A stretch of 64,000 nucleotides of DNA, taken from positions 1-64,000 of the forward strand of contig CALIIC010000093.1 in the NCBI GenBank assembly GCA_938020445.1, read 5' to 3'. Below the pieces are notes generated by a model that ran no database searches, was not told the DNA's origin, and saw nothing but the letters and a program-made list of their open reading frames with translations. Made by a program: the position numbers and the translations under genes. Of the stretch, positions 25,186-33,459 are shown in pieces. This DNA comes from an uncultured Flavobacteriaceae bacterium (lineage in GTDB: Bacteria; Bacteroidota; Bacteroidia; Flavobacteriales; Flavobacteriaceae). Each line of letters begins with the position of its first letter. The stretch's first letter is position 1.

Positions 25186-26028
25186 TTACCGAAATGTCCA
25201 AGCAATAAAACGGCTTTTTTTATTTCCCTGTCCCATATCAACTACTTTCACCTCAGCGGGGTTTGTTTTATGTATGGAGCGTTTTATGGTCTTAAGGTGG
25301 TCTTTTTGTGAAACCAAAGCCGTAAACCAATGTACTTGTTCTTTGAAGTGAACACTTTCTTGCACCATTTTTTTCACAAAGCGTTCTTCCCCTCCCCTAT
25401 ACCATAATTCGTTCGCATTACCACCAAAGTTTTGGAGTGTCTTTTCTTGTAATCCAAGGTTTTTGACCTTGCGCTGGTTGCTACGCTGTGCTTCTTTTGC
25501 ACTCTTAAAGAAAGGGGGGTTACAAACAACCACATCGAATACATCTTCAGGTCTTATGATATGCTCAAAAATCGTATTCTTGAATTTTTGATGCCTCAGT
25601 GTTATACTTTTCAGGTTTGGGTTTGCATCAACAATGCTTTGTGCATGCCTTAGCGAAGCTACATCTGTTTCGCTAGCGGTACAATTCCAATTAAAATGGC
25701 ATGTACCCAAAATAGGATAGATCAGGTTCGCGCCGGTACCAATATCCAATAAATTTATGGATGCTTTCAACAATAAATCAGCCACATGTAGCAGGTAATC
25801 CAAACGACCTGGAATGGGCGGACAAAGATTGTTTTCAGGAATATCCCATTCAATCCTGTACCGTTCTTTTAGCAAGGCAGCGTTTAAGGCCTTTACCGCT
25901 TTTTGGTTTCCGAATTTAATTGTTTTAGTACCATAGTCGTTTACGAAAACATGGGTTCCCAAGGTATCGCTATACTGAACGAGGGTATCAAAATCGTATT
26001 CTGAAATAAAAGGGTTTTTAGGATGCAA
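25186..26028 (-). CDS. rlmF: 23S rRNA (adenine-1618 N6)-methyltransferase
   Basis: RlmF methylates A1618 of 23S rRNA. The 280-residue protein starts LHPKNPF, like the LHPRN start region of E. coli RlmF, and has a SAM site (LLDIGTGANLIYPIL), the N6-adenine catalytic motif NPPF in VVCNPPFFKS, and EELWYRGGEERFV-type C-terminal residues (GGNANELWYRGGEERF). The start is a TTG at 26028; the upstream in-frame codon is a stop three codons away, so no earlier ATG is possible. A repeat array abuts its 3' end. Confidence 0.93.
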   Translation of the reverse strand: MHPKNPFISEYDFDTLVQYSDTLGTHVFVNDYGTKTIKFGNQKAVKALNAALLKERYRIEWDIPENNLCPPIPGRLDYLLHVADLLLKASINLLDIGTGANLIYPILGTCHFNWNCTASETDVASLRHAQSIVDANPNLKSITLRHQKFKNTIFEHIIRPEDVFDVVVCNPPFFKSAKEAQRSNQRKVKNLGLQEKTLQNFGGNANELWYRGGEERFVKKMVQESVHFKEQVHWFTALVSQKDHLKTIKRSIHKTNPAEVKVVDMGQGNKKSRFIAWTFR

Positions 26029-26100
26029 GGAGGGTCATATCAACTTTGTGAAACAAAAATACAAAAACCAATGTACTTCGTTTTAAAAGTACAACGGAGT

Positions 26101-26733
26101 TCACTTCACTTTAGCAAAGGCCATTTTTACCGCAAGACCGGTTAAAACAGAGGCCATAAACCATTTTTGAATGCGCAACCATATTGGTTTTTTCACAAAC
26201 CAACCGGCCATCTTTGCAGCCGAGATCACAATTAAAAAATTCACGGCAAAACTAATAATGATCTGTACCACCCCCAATTGAAAACTTTGTCCTAAAATTG
26301 ACCCATATTCAGGTTTGATAAACTGAGGGAAAAAAGACAGATAGAACACTGCCATCTTTGGATTCAAAACGTTTGTCAGCAAACCAATATGAAACAATTT
26401 TAAAGGGGTGTCTTTCTTCATACTTTTACCTGCATCGAACAACTGTTTTTTAGAAACAACAGTTGTATAGGCCAAATACAGCAGATACCCTACTCCTAGA
26501 AATTTGACCACCACAAAGGCATAGGGTACTGCAAAAAAGATGGCGGTTAGACCAAATGAAACCATTAGGATATGGAACAAAAACCCGCAAATAATACCAA
26601 AGAGCGAAATAATGCCTGCCCGCTTTCCTTGGGAAAGAGACCTTGAAATCAAATAAATCATATTAGGTCCCGGAGAAAGCACCATGATCAAGGAGGCGAG
26701 TGCAAAAAGCAACAAATCGTTTAAAGGAATCAT
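26101..26733 (-). CDS. LysE-family amino-acid/small-molecule exporter
   Basis: This 210-residue membrane protein has the LysE opening (LLLFALASLIMVLSPGPNMIYLISRSL), G-rich first helices (GIISLFGIICGFLFHILMVSFGLTAIF), and NPKMAVFYLSFFPQFI, all typical of the RhtB/LysE family. Six hydrophobic segments can be counted. Substrate is unknown. Neighbouring genes offer no functional link. Confidence 0.93.
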   Translation of the reverse strand: MIPLNDLLLFALASLIMVLSPGPNMIYLISRSLSQGKRAGIISLFGIICGFLFHILMVSFGLTAIFFAVPYAFVVVKFLGVGYLLYLAYTTVVSKKQLFDAGKSMKKDTPLKLFHIGLLTNVLNPKMAVFYLSFFPQFIKPEYGSILGQSFQLGVVQIIISFAVNFLIVISAAKMAGWFVKKPIWLRIQKWFMASVLTGLAVKMAFAKVK

Positions 26734-26785
26734 AGAAAGAACATTTCGTTTGCTACAAAATTAAGGGAATTAACCCTACAGTACC

Positions 26786-27409
26786 TTATTTCTTTTCTTC
26801 AGCAAGTGCATTCTCTACCAAGAAAATGGTATACTTATAGGTTAGCTCCGAAGCTTTCTTTCGAAGGCGAAAGTAACTATACATTGAAAATGCCCCCAAG
26901 GCCATGCATGGAAATAACAGATACCAGGAAGGGTTCATCCCTCCTTCGCGAGGAATCAAAAACAAAATCGCCAAGAAGACCGAAATGACCACTAGGCTTC
27001 GAAAGAACTTTGAATTGGCCATTTGTAAATTGATTTGCCCTATAATGCTTGCCTCACTTTGAATTACCTTATAGGTCGCCCAATCTAGGTCGCCCAGCGA
27101 ACTCGCCAGACGTTGTTGGCGCATCTCTTTAATCCGTTCTAAGAATGGGCGGTCCTGTTTGTCTATCCACCGGTCATAGAAAGGCTTGTCCATCAAAGAC
27201 CCGATTTCCCGAATAAGGTGCCCAAATAAAAAGGCATATAGCAACAACACGGCCATTGCATAATTCCCTTCCGGATCATCAATACCAAAAACAGCCGACA
27301 CCTTAGACTTGAATTGAATATACAGCACGACGGATAGAATACCACCCGGAAGCAAAATCGAAAAGAAATCAACAATACCGATAAAGAAATTACTGGGTTT
27401 AAAATCCAT
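26786..27409 (-). CDS. Conserved membrane protein of unknown function
   Basis: The 207-residue protein has two hydrophobic N-terminal spans (FFSILLPGGILSVVLYI, then YAMAVLLLYAFLFGHLIREIG), a charged central stretch (WIDKQDRPFLERIKEMRQQRL), and two close spans near the C-terminus (LVVISVFLAILFLIP, WYLLFPCMALGAFSMYSYF). No family recognised. It is just left of the GTTAGAT array, whose first unit starts 12 bp upstream of the start codon. Confidence 0.75.
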   Translation of the reverse strand: MDFKPSNFFIGIVDFFSILLPGGILSVVLYIQFKSKVSAVFGIDDPEGNYAMAVLLLYAFLFGHLIREIGSLMDKPFYDRWIDKQDRPFLERIKEMRQQRLASSLGDLDWATYKVIQSEASIIGQINLQMANSKFFRSLVVISVFLAILFLIPREGGMNPSWYLLFPCMALGAFSMYSYFRLRKKASELTYKYTIFLVENALAEEKK

Positions 27410-27420
27410 CTTAGGTTGGT

Positions 27421-27462
27421 GTTAGATGTTAGATGTTAGATGTTAGATGTTAGATGTTAGAT
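27421..27462 (+). repeat. GTTAGAT heptamer array (6 units)
   Basis: Six perfect units of GTTAGAT (27421-27462). This is a one-base variant of the TTAGAGG unit at 24781 read in another phase (TTAGATG versus TTAGAGG). It is placed upstream of a minus-strand gene, as the first array is. Confidence 0.95.
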
Positions 27463-27469
27463 GAAAAAA

Positions 27470-27562
27470 CAAATTCAAGAGCAAGTGTCAAGCTCAAACT
27501 CAAAAAACTGCTTACCGTTTACTGTTCATTGTTAATTGCTAATTGTTCATTGCTACTTGTCT
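27470..27562 (+). repeat. Composite array: CAANNN units then ACTGNNN/ATTGNNN heptamers
   Basis: CAAATT, CAAGAG, CAAGTGT, CAAGCT, CAAACT, then in register ACTGCTT, ACCGTTT, ACTGTTC, ATTGTTA, ATTGCTA, ATTGTTC, ATTGCTA and CTTGTCT. Same order of blocks as at 24781-25036. Confidence 0.88.
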
Positions 27563-27587
27563 AAAGAATAAATGAAAAAAGTAAATT

Positions 27588-27650
27588 CAAACACAAACGT
27601 CAAATTCAAACACATAATTTTTCACTGTTCACTGTTCACTGATTACTACC
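27588..27650 (+). repeat. Short composite array: CAAAYN then ACTGNNN
   Basis: CAAACA, CAAACGT, CAAATT, CAAACA, then a CATAATTTTTC spacer, then ACTGTTC twice, ACTGATT and ACTACC. The spacer followed by ACTG heptamers recurs at about 27806, on the far side of the palindromic element. Confidence 0.85.
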
Positions 27651-27715
27651 TTGTCAGGTCGAGTCGAGATCTACTTGGCATGTTCCTAGGCTTTCGACTG
27701 CGCTCAAGGTGACAA
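27651..27715. repeat. REP-like imperfect palindromic element
   Basis: The element begins TTGTCAGGTCGAG and ends CTCAAGGTGACAA, an imperfect inverted repeat of about 65 bp. The right arm, CTTTCGACTGCGCTCAAGG, resembles a palindromic repeat widely dispersed in flavobacterial genomes (recalled, not checked). It lies within the array-rich intergenic region. Confidence 0.6.
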
Positions 27716-27816
27716 TGCGAAAAACAAGAAAGACCGTCACGTGTAAGGAACAAAGACAAAGGGCCGTGATACTGAAAGACAAAATATTGAATTAAAAATT
27801 AAATCCATAATTTTTC

Positions 27817-27900
27817 ACTGGTCACTGTTCACTGTTCACTGTTAATTGTTAATTGTTCATTGCTAATTGTTCACTGTTAACTGCCCATTGTAACCTGTCT
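27817..27900 (+). repeat. ACTGNNN heptamer array (12 units) overlapping a stop codon
   Basis: Twelve heptamers in unbroken register: ACTGGTC, ACTGTTC twice, ACTGTTA, ATTGTTA, ATTGTTC, ATTGCTA, ATTGTTC, ACTGTTA, ACTGCCC, ATTGTAA and CCTGTCT. The last unit overlaps the first two bases (on this strand) of the stop codon of the lipoprotein esterase gene. Confidence 0.92.
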
Positions 27901-29635
27901 ACCGATAGCGCCAACTCGTTAAATCAGCGTCTTTGGGAGCGCTTTCAGCAATGCGTTTCATGATTTTGGGTACGTACATGCGATTATAGCGTAAACGGCT
28001 GATGGCATTGGGTTGATTAGGATCGCCGTTCCAACAGTGTTCGGCCTGGTCACCATAGAGCACTTCCCCGTCATAATAGGGCTCTGAAGTATTTTCAAGA
28101 AAATCTTCCATCAAATACACCGCATTGTTCAGGTAATAATTATCCATATCACCACAATAAATATGGATCTTCCCTTTAAGGTGCTCCCCTAGCTTGTCCC
28201 AATCGCGTTCCAGAATATGGCGTAGGTCGTAGTTCTCTTTCCAATACTCGGCCACTTTATGGTCAATAGCACCCGTTTTCTTGTCCCAAATACGCACCGG
28301 GTAACCATCGGCTCCTTGCGGGGAATAAGTAGCTTCCCAAATATCCCATTGCTGTCCCGAACGGCTCTTATCGCCCAATACAAGTTCCAAATGATTTCCT
28401 TGACGCAGCGTCGATTGTATTTGTCCTAAATGATCCCGATGGCTTGGCACTTCCAATTGTTTGTGATCACTGGCATAGTAATAGGCGTTTTCATCCTCAT
28501 AAATATTCGTCAAACAATAGGCCCGAAAATCGATCGGATCGGGGCAGGCAGCAAAACAACCGTTGTATTCCTCAGGATATTTCACTTGAACCGCAAGTGC
28601 CTCCCACCCGCCGGTAGACCCCCCGTATAAAAAGCGCGACCAGCCTTCTCCCATACCCCTAAATTCTTTTTCGATATGCGGAATAAGCTCATAGGTAATT
28701 GCATCGCCATAGGGCCCTTGACTGGCAGAATTCACCGCATAGGAATCATCGTAATAGGGAGTCGGATGTTGGATCTCGATAATTAAAAAACGTGGGAATT
28801 CAGGTTCGTTCCAACGCTTATAAAAATCATAGGCCTCCTGTTGTTGGATGATATTATACCCTTCCAACTGAAAGCGTTCGGAATATTCCGGCTTTAGGTT
28901 GGGATCCGGTGGCGTGGTGCGAAAACCACCAAAGTCTGCCGGAAAATGCCCTTGAAATACCATAAGTGGGTATTTGGCTTCTGGGTGTTCTTCAAAACCT
29001 TTGGGCAATAGCACATGGGCTCCTAAATACATATCCCGGCCCCAAAACTCAGATAGCTTTTCAGATTTGATCTTAATGTGTTTGATCCATTCGGTATCGG
29101 CCGGTTCGGGAAGCGGAGGAATCACCTGATCCATGGTCACGGTCGCAGCCTCGATTCCCGTTTCGGTCACCGTCATCTGAAATGGTTTACTGAACAGATT
29201 CCCTGGAGAACGATTCCATTGCTGCCCTTCACCATTGTCCATCGGCAGCTTGACCGTCTGCCCTGTTGCGAGCTGAAATGTTTCATACACGTGCAATAAG
29301 GCCTGCACTTGATACACTCCCGGTGGCACTTCTGACAGACTGGGATAGGGATATCCAAAAATTTCCGAATCAAAGGTTTGTAGTTCACCTGCCTTCATTC
29401 CTTCTACATTCATCCCGTAAATCAATTGGGTATGGAGGCCATCGCTTATTTGAAAACGGGGTTCTTTTTCAGTATCGGTAGAAAGCATTAACAACAAGCG
29501 ACCATCCACGGGATTGCTACTAACAGAATCTGAAAAAGTGACCGAAATCGTAAAGTTCGACGCTTCTTCGGTTGCGGGCTGGCATCCCACTAGGAAAATT
29601 AGCGCTATTATTAAAAATGAAAAAAGTGATTTCAT
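27899..29635 (-). CDS. Lipoprotein esterase-like alpha/beta hydrolase
   Basis: The 578-residue protein has a lipoprotein signal (MKSLFSFLIIALIFLVGCQ). An N-terminal beta-sandwich-like region (to about 200) precedes an esterase-type domain with YPLMVFQGHFPADFGGF and nucleophile elbow YGGSTGGWEA, then ACPDPIDFRAY and AEHCWNGD, which supplies a His. It resembles large Bacteroidetes esterase-D-like proteins but the substrate is unknown. An ACTG heptamer array runs up to its stop codon. Confidence 0.82.
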   Translation of the reverse strand: MKSLFSFLIIALIFLVGCQPATEEASNFTISVTFSDSVSSNPVDGRLLLMLSTDTEKEPRFQISDGLHTQLIYGMNVEGMKAGELQTFDSEIFGYPYPSLSEVPPGVYQVQALLHVYETFQLATGQTVKLPMDNGEGQQWNRSPGNLFSKPFQMTVTETGIEAATVTMDQVIPPLPEPADTEWIKHIKIKSEKLSEFWGRDMYLGAHVLLPKGFEEHPEAKYPLMVFQGHFPADFGGFRTTPPDPNLKPEYSERFQLEGYNIIQQQEAYDFYKRWNEPEFPRFLIIEIQHPTPYYDDSYAVNSASQGPYGDAITYELIPHIEKEFRGMGEGWSRFLYGGSTGGWEALAVQVKYPEEYNGCFAACPDPIDFRAYCLTNIYEDENAYYYASDHKQLEVPSHRDHLGQIQSTLRQGNHLELVLGDKSRSGQQWDIWEATYSPQGADGYPVRIWDKKTGAIDHKVAEYWKENYDLRHILERDWDKLGEHLKGKIHIYCGDMDNYYLNNAVYLMEDFLENTSEPYYDGEVLYGDQAEHCWNGDPNQPNAISRLRYNRMYVPKIMKRIAESAPKDADLTSWRYR

Positions 29636-29803
29636 AGGTTGGATTTTATGGATAGAAGGTACTCATTTTAGGAAAACAATCAAACCTTCGCCTGCCCGAC
29701 GCGCATGGTGTTATACATCGAACATCTCACTATTTCGACAAGAAATCACGCATTTTTTCGTTCGAAAAATATAGTTGTTTTATCAAACCCTAAATCTGTA
29801 CCC

Positions 29804-29950
29804 ATGAAGAAGTTCTGTTGTATCGCCCTCACCATGGTGCTTGTCATAGCAATGGCCAGTTGCATCAACGATGAGGAAGCAACCGATTTAGAGATCATAG
29901 CACCACAAGACAGCACCGCGACGAGCGAGTACCCAGCCATACTCCAATAA
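29804..29950 (+). CDS. Small lipoprotein (48 aa)
   Basis: ATG at 29804 begins MKKFCCIALTMVLVIAMASCIND, a full lipoprotein signal peptide with the Cys at about residue 20. The mature peptide is only about 28 residues (NDEEATDLEIIAPQDSTATS). The ORF is followed at once by an intrinsic terminator, which supports a real transcribed gene. The ORF track joins it to a longer frame from 29705, which lacks a signal sequence. Function unknown. Confidence 0.55.
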   Translation: MKKFCCIALTMVLVIAMASCINDEEATDLEIIAPQDSTATSEYPAILQ

Positions 29951-29987
29951 AAAAAGCCCTGACTATACAAATGTCAGGGCCTTGTTT
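29951..29987. terminator. Bidirectional intrinsic terminator
   Basis: GCCCTGAC-tatacaaat-GTCAGGGC is a perfect 8-bp stem with an A run before and T-rich bases after. It serves the small lipoprotein gene (plus) and the convergent M13 peptidase (minus). Confidence 0.85.
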
Positions 29988-30003
29988 CTGATTGTTTTGG
30001 CTT

Positions 30004-32058
30004 TTACCAAATCTTTACGCGCTTCTCCGGTGGCAGGTATAGGGCATCGCCTTCCTTCACATTGAAGGCTTCATAAAACTCTGGTATGTTTCGCACCACG
30101 CCATTCACCCTAAAATCTCTTGGGGAATGTGGATCCGAACTTACCTGTACACGCAGCGCTTCATCTCGTGACTTACCACACCATCCTTGTGCCCAACCGA
30201 TGAACACCCGTTGATTGGCCGTAAAGCCATCTATTTCAGGAGCTTTTTTGCCATCTAGCGAAATTTTATACGCTTTCAAGGCAATACTCAAACCGCCCAA
30301 ATCCCCAATATTTTCACCTAGGGTAAATTCTCCGTTCACTTTTAAGTTTGGTAATACCTGAAATTCATTGTATTGTGCCACAAGATTCGCAGTTCTTTTT
30401 TTAAATTCTTCCTTGTCTTGTTCGGTCCACCAATTGCGCATGGCACCATCCCCATCAAACGTACTTCCCGTATCATCAAAACCGTGTCCTATCTCATGTC
30501 CAATTACCGCACCGATCGTGCCATAATTAACGGCATCTTCAGCATCCAAATCAAAGAAAGGTGGCTGTAAGATCGCTGCTGGAAAAACAATCTCGTTCAT
30601 GGTCGGATTGTAGTAGGCATTCACCGTTTGAGGGTTCATCTGCCATTCGTCTTTATCAACCGGTTTTCCCAATTTGTTGAGTTGCCGTTGGTATTCCATT
30701 TCGGCAGCACGTTTTAGGTTCCCATAAAGATCATCGGATTTAACGTCGAGGTCGTAGGCCTTCCATTTATCGGGATACCCAATTTTTGGTGTAAACTTAC
30801 TCAACTTGTCCAAGGCTTCTTTTTTGGTGGCATCACTCATCCAATCGAGCTCTTTGATACTCGCTTCATATGCCTTTAAGAGGTTATCGACCAAGGTTTC
30901 CATACGTTGTTTGGCCTCTGGCGGAAAGTGTTTCTTTACGTATACCTTTCCTACTACCTCCCCTAAGTTACTGCTAACAGTAGACACTCCCCTACGCCAT
31001 AGCGGGCGTTGTTCCTTCGTACCTCGAAGCTCCTTGCTGTAAAATTCAAAATTTTGTTGATCAAGAGCGGCATTCAAACGTGACGCTTTCGCATCAATGA
31101 CACTCCATTTTAGATAGGTTTTCCAAGTCTCTAAATCAGTAGAAGTGATGATTCCATCTAACGCCTTCGTATACTCGAGCATCAGAACCCCTAATTTATT
31201 TTGCTGATCCAAGCCCAACTCTTTCAAATAGCCTGTCCAGTTAAAATTCGGCATCACATCGGGCAATGAACTAACATCTAACATATTATAAAGGCTTACC
31301 AAATCACGGGTTTTTTCCTTTTCCATATGTTTTTCCGCAAAGGAAGTCTCCAAAGTCATGATTTTCTTGGCAGCCACTTCACCATTGGGCAAACCGGCAA
31401 GATTGTACATTTTTGCGATGTGCGCCACATACTTTGTCTTAATCTCTTCGGAACGCTCATCCGTTTTTAAGTAGTACTCTCGATCTGGTAGTCCCAAACC
31501 ACTTTGCCAGATATATACTGTATAGATTTCAGGGTTCTTAAAATCTTGGTATAAGAAAAGGCCGATGGGCGCATTGATTCCGTACTTGCTGGCGTATCCA
31601 AAATAAACGGCCAAGTCATCGTAACTCGCAATACCATCGATTTTATCGAATTCCGCTTTCAAAGGAGCGGTTCCCAGCGCATTGCGACGCTCCATATTCA
31701 TATACGATGCATAGAGGTCACCAACTTTTTGTTCGTCACTCCCCGCGGCAAAATTCCCAGAAGCAGATTCTTCAATAATAGCCTTTACCTTGTCTTCCGA
31801 TTCTTCATGAAGAATGGCTCCTATTCCAAAAGAGGATTTATCGGCAGGTATCTCGGTCGTTTTCATCCAACTCCCGTTCACATACTCGGTAAAATTATCT
31901 CCCGGTTTTACGGAAGGATCCATGTTTTTGGTAAGAATTCCTGATTTCAGCGGCTTTTCAAGAGCCACAGCGGTTCCCTCTTGCGCAGTACTTATATAAC
32001 TGGCAAAGCCAAACGCTACTGCCCAAAAAAGCAGCGCGCCCCGTTGTTTTGTTTTCAT
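30004..32058 (-). CDS. M13-family (neprilysin-like) metallopeptidase
   Basis: This 684-residue protein has a signal peptide (MKTKQRGALLFWAVAFGFASYISTAQ) and the M13 signatures: NAYYNPTMNEIVFPAAILQPPFF, the zinc site VIGHEIGHGFDDTGSTFDGDG, and ENIGDLGGL, supplying the third ligand Glu. The C-terminal CGKSRDEALRVQVSSDPHSPRDFRVNG is also family-typical. Probably periplasmic or cell-surface, cleaving oligopeptides. Single gene with terminator downstream and folD upstream on the same strand 80 bp away. Confidence 0.95.
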   Translation of the reverse strand: MKTKQRGALLFWAVAFGFASYISTAQEGTAVALEKPLKSGILTKNMDPSVKPGDNFTEYVNGSWMKTTEIPADKSSFGIGAILHEESEDKVKAIIEESASGNFAAGSDEQKVGDLYASYMNMERRNALGTAPLKAEFDKIDGIASYDDLAVYFGYASKYGINAPIGLFLYQDFKNPEIYTVYIWQSGLGLPDREYYLKTDERSEEIKTKYVAHIAKMYNLAGLPNGEVAAKKIMTLETSFAEKHMEKEKTRDLVSLYNMLDVSSLPDVMPNFNWTGYLKELGLDQQNKLGVLMLEYTKALDGIITSTDLETWKTYLKWSVIDAKASRLNAALDQQNFEFYSKELRGTKEQRPLWRRGVSTVSSNLGEVVGKVYVKKHFPPEAKQRMETLVDNLLKAYEASIKELDWMSDATKKEALDKLSKFTPKIGYPDKWKAYDLDVKSDDLYGNLKRAAEMEYQRQLNKLGKPVDKDEWQMNPQTVNAYYNPTMNEIVFPAAILQPPFFDLDAEDAVNYGTIGAVIGHEIGHGFDDTGSTFDGDGAMRNWWTEQDKEEFKKRTANLVAQYNEFQVLPNLKVNGEFTLGENIGDLGGLSIALKAYKISLDGKKAPEIDGFTANQRVFIGWAQGWCGKSRDEALRVQVSSDPHSPRDFRVNGVVRNIPEFYEAFNVKEGDALYLPPEKRVKIW

Positions 32059-32138
32059 TTTCTATTTATTAAATGTTTCTCTGGTTAGAAGCGCTTCTAC
32101 CAATTTTGTTACAGTGCTTTTGTTAAACTTTCGAAGAT

Positions 32139-33023
32139 TTACCCTTTCGCCCTATGCCGCTCTCTGGCCAATAGCGTATTTTTCAGGAGCATGGCGATGG
32201 TCATGGGACCGACACCTCCTGGAACCGGCGTAATAAAAGAGGCCTTTTTACGCACATTTTCGAAGTCAACGTCTCCCGTAATATAGTAGCCTTTAGGCCT
32301 GGTTTCATCGGGAACACGCGTAATGCCTACATCGATTACTACGGCATCATCTTTTACCATTTCGGCCTTTAAGAAATTGGGCACGCCCAAGGCAGAAATG
32401 ACAATATCGGCCTGCGAAATAATTTGAGTGATATTTTTGGTATGACTATGTGTCAAAGTAACGGTTGAATTCCCAGGCCATCCTTTACGTCCCATCAAAA
32501 TGCTCATAGGCCGCCCTACAATATGGCTACGACCAATGACCACGGTATGCTTCCCTTTGGTATCTACTTTATAACGTTCCAACAATTCTAAAATTCCAAA
32601 GGGTGTGGCCGGGATGAACGTACTCATATCCAAGGCCATTTTACCAAAGTTGGCGGGATGAAACCCATCTACATCTTTATCAGGATGGATCGCCATGATT
32701 ACCTTTTGGGTGTCGATCTGCTCGGGCAACGGAAGCTGTACGATAAACCCATCGATGTCATCATTGGCATTCAGTTCTTCGATCTTTTTCAATAGTTCCA
32801 ACTCAGAAGTAGTGCTAGGCAATTGCACCAGGGTAGATTCAAAACCAACCCGCTCGCAGGATCGTACCTTACTACCCACATACGTAAGGCTGGCACCATC
32901 ACTTCCTACGATTACAGCAGCAAGATGTGGCACCTTTTCACCGCGTTCTTTCATTTTCGAAACCGTCTCTTTGATTTCTTCCTTGATTTGGTTCGATACT
33001 TTTTTTCCGTCTAGTATTTCCAT
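32139..33023 (-). CDS. folD: Bifunctional methylenetetrahydrofolate dehydrogenase / methenyltetrahydrofolate cyclohydrolase
   Basis: FolD interconverts 5,10-methylene- and 10-formyl-tetrahydrofolate with NADP. Present are YVGSKVRSCERVGFES with the catalytic Lys region, GFIVQLPLPEQID, DKDVDGFHPANFG and VVIGRSHIVGRPMSILM in the NADP-binding domain, ending TPVPGGVGPMTIAMLL. Length, 294 residues, is normal. The intergenic region upstream contains a NNNCAGT heptamer array and then the four-helix-bundle gene. Confidence 0.96.
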   Translation of the reverse strand: MEILDGKKVSNQIKEEIKETVSKMKERGEKVPHLAAVIVGSDGASLTYVGSKVRSCERVGFESTLVQLPSTTSELELLKKIEELNANDDIDGFIVQLPLPEQIDTQKVIMAIHPDKDVDGFHPANFGKMALDMSTFIPATPFGILELLERYKVDTKGKHTVVIGRSHIVGRPMSILMGRKGWPGNSTVTLTHSHTKNITQIISQADIVISALGVPNFLKAEMVKDDAVVIDVGITRVPDETRPKGYYITGDVDFENVRKKASFITPVPGGVGPMTIAMLLKNTLLARERHRAKG

Positions 33024-33029
33024 TTTAGT

Positions 33030-33056
33030 ATTCAGTTGCCAGTGCCAGTTAGCAGT
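33030..33056 (-). repeat. Short ACTGNNN array (read on minus strand) on the folD side of the four-helix-bundle gene
   Basis: On the minus strand the units read ACTGCTA, ACTGGC, ACTGGCA, ACTGAAT (one unit is a base short). On the plus strand the array is ATTCAGT, TGCCAGT, GCCAGT, TAGCAGT. It ends six bases from the folD start codon. It is inverted relative to the array on the other side of the four-helix-bundle gene. Confidence 0.75.
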
Positions 33057-33059
33057 ATG

Positions 33060-33425
33060 CTATACTCCAAACTTAGCCGGGTTAGTAATCATATATTGAA
33101 TTAGTTTGCCTACTTCATTGCTTTGCTGTTGCAAGGTTTTTTCTATTTCAGCAGTAATATATTGACAAGAAAGTGCAAATTGCAACCATACTTGTGTTTC
33201 CGAATTTTCTCCATCAGCATCGGTCAACTTGCTAATAAAGTGTTTTACATATCTTCTTTTTCGATACGGCTCCGCTATATTAGAACAAACCGAATGAGAA
33301 GACCTTCTAATCTGATCAGTAAGGGAGTAGCTTTCTTCCTTGGGAAATGATTTTGTCAACTCAAAAATCTTTATTGACAAAAAAAAGCCTTTTGATATGC
33401 CAACAATTTTTGAAAACTCATACAT
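33060..33425 (-). CDS. Four-helix-bundle protein (S23/IVS-encoded family)
   Basis: The 121-residue protein has the family pattern: ELTKSFPKEESYSLTDQIRRSSHSVCSNIAEPYRK and a helical C-terminus. Related proteins were first found inside 23S rRNA intervening sequences, and the diversity-generating-retroelement protein Avd shares this fold; the function of free-standing copies is unknown. It is placed between folD and ffh on the same strand with ACTG-type repeats on both sides. No reverse transcriptase gene is present nearby. Confidence 0.92.
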   Translation of the reverse strand: MYEFSKIVGISKGFFLSIKIFELTKSFPKEESYSLTDQIRRSSHSVCSNIAEPYRKRRYVKHFISKLTDADGENSETQVWLQFALSCQYITAEIEKTLQQQSNEVGKLIQYMITNPAKFGV

Positions 33426-33459
33426 CTTTTTTACAAATACTCTTTACTAAACTTGTTTG

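Noticed and set aside
33060-33425. Diversity-generating retroelement
   Set aside because: The four-helix-bundle protein is similar to Avd, but no reverse transcriptase or template/variable repeats were seen in the window.
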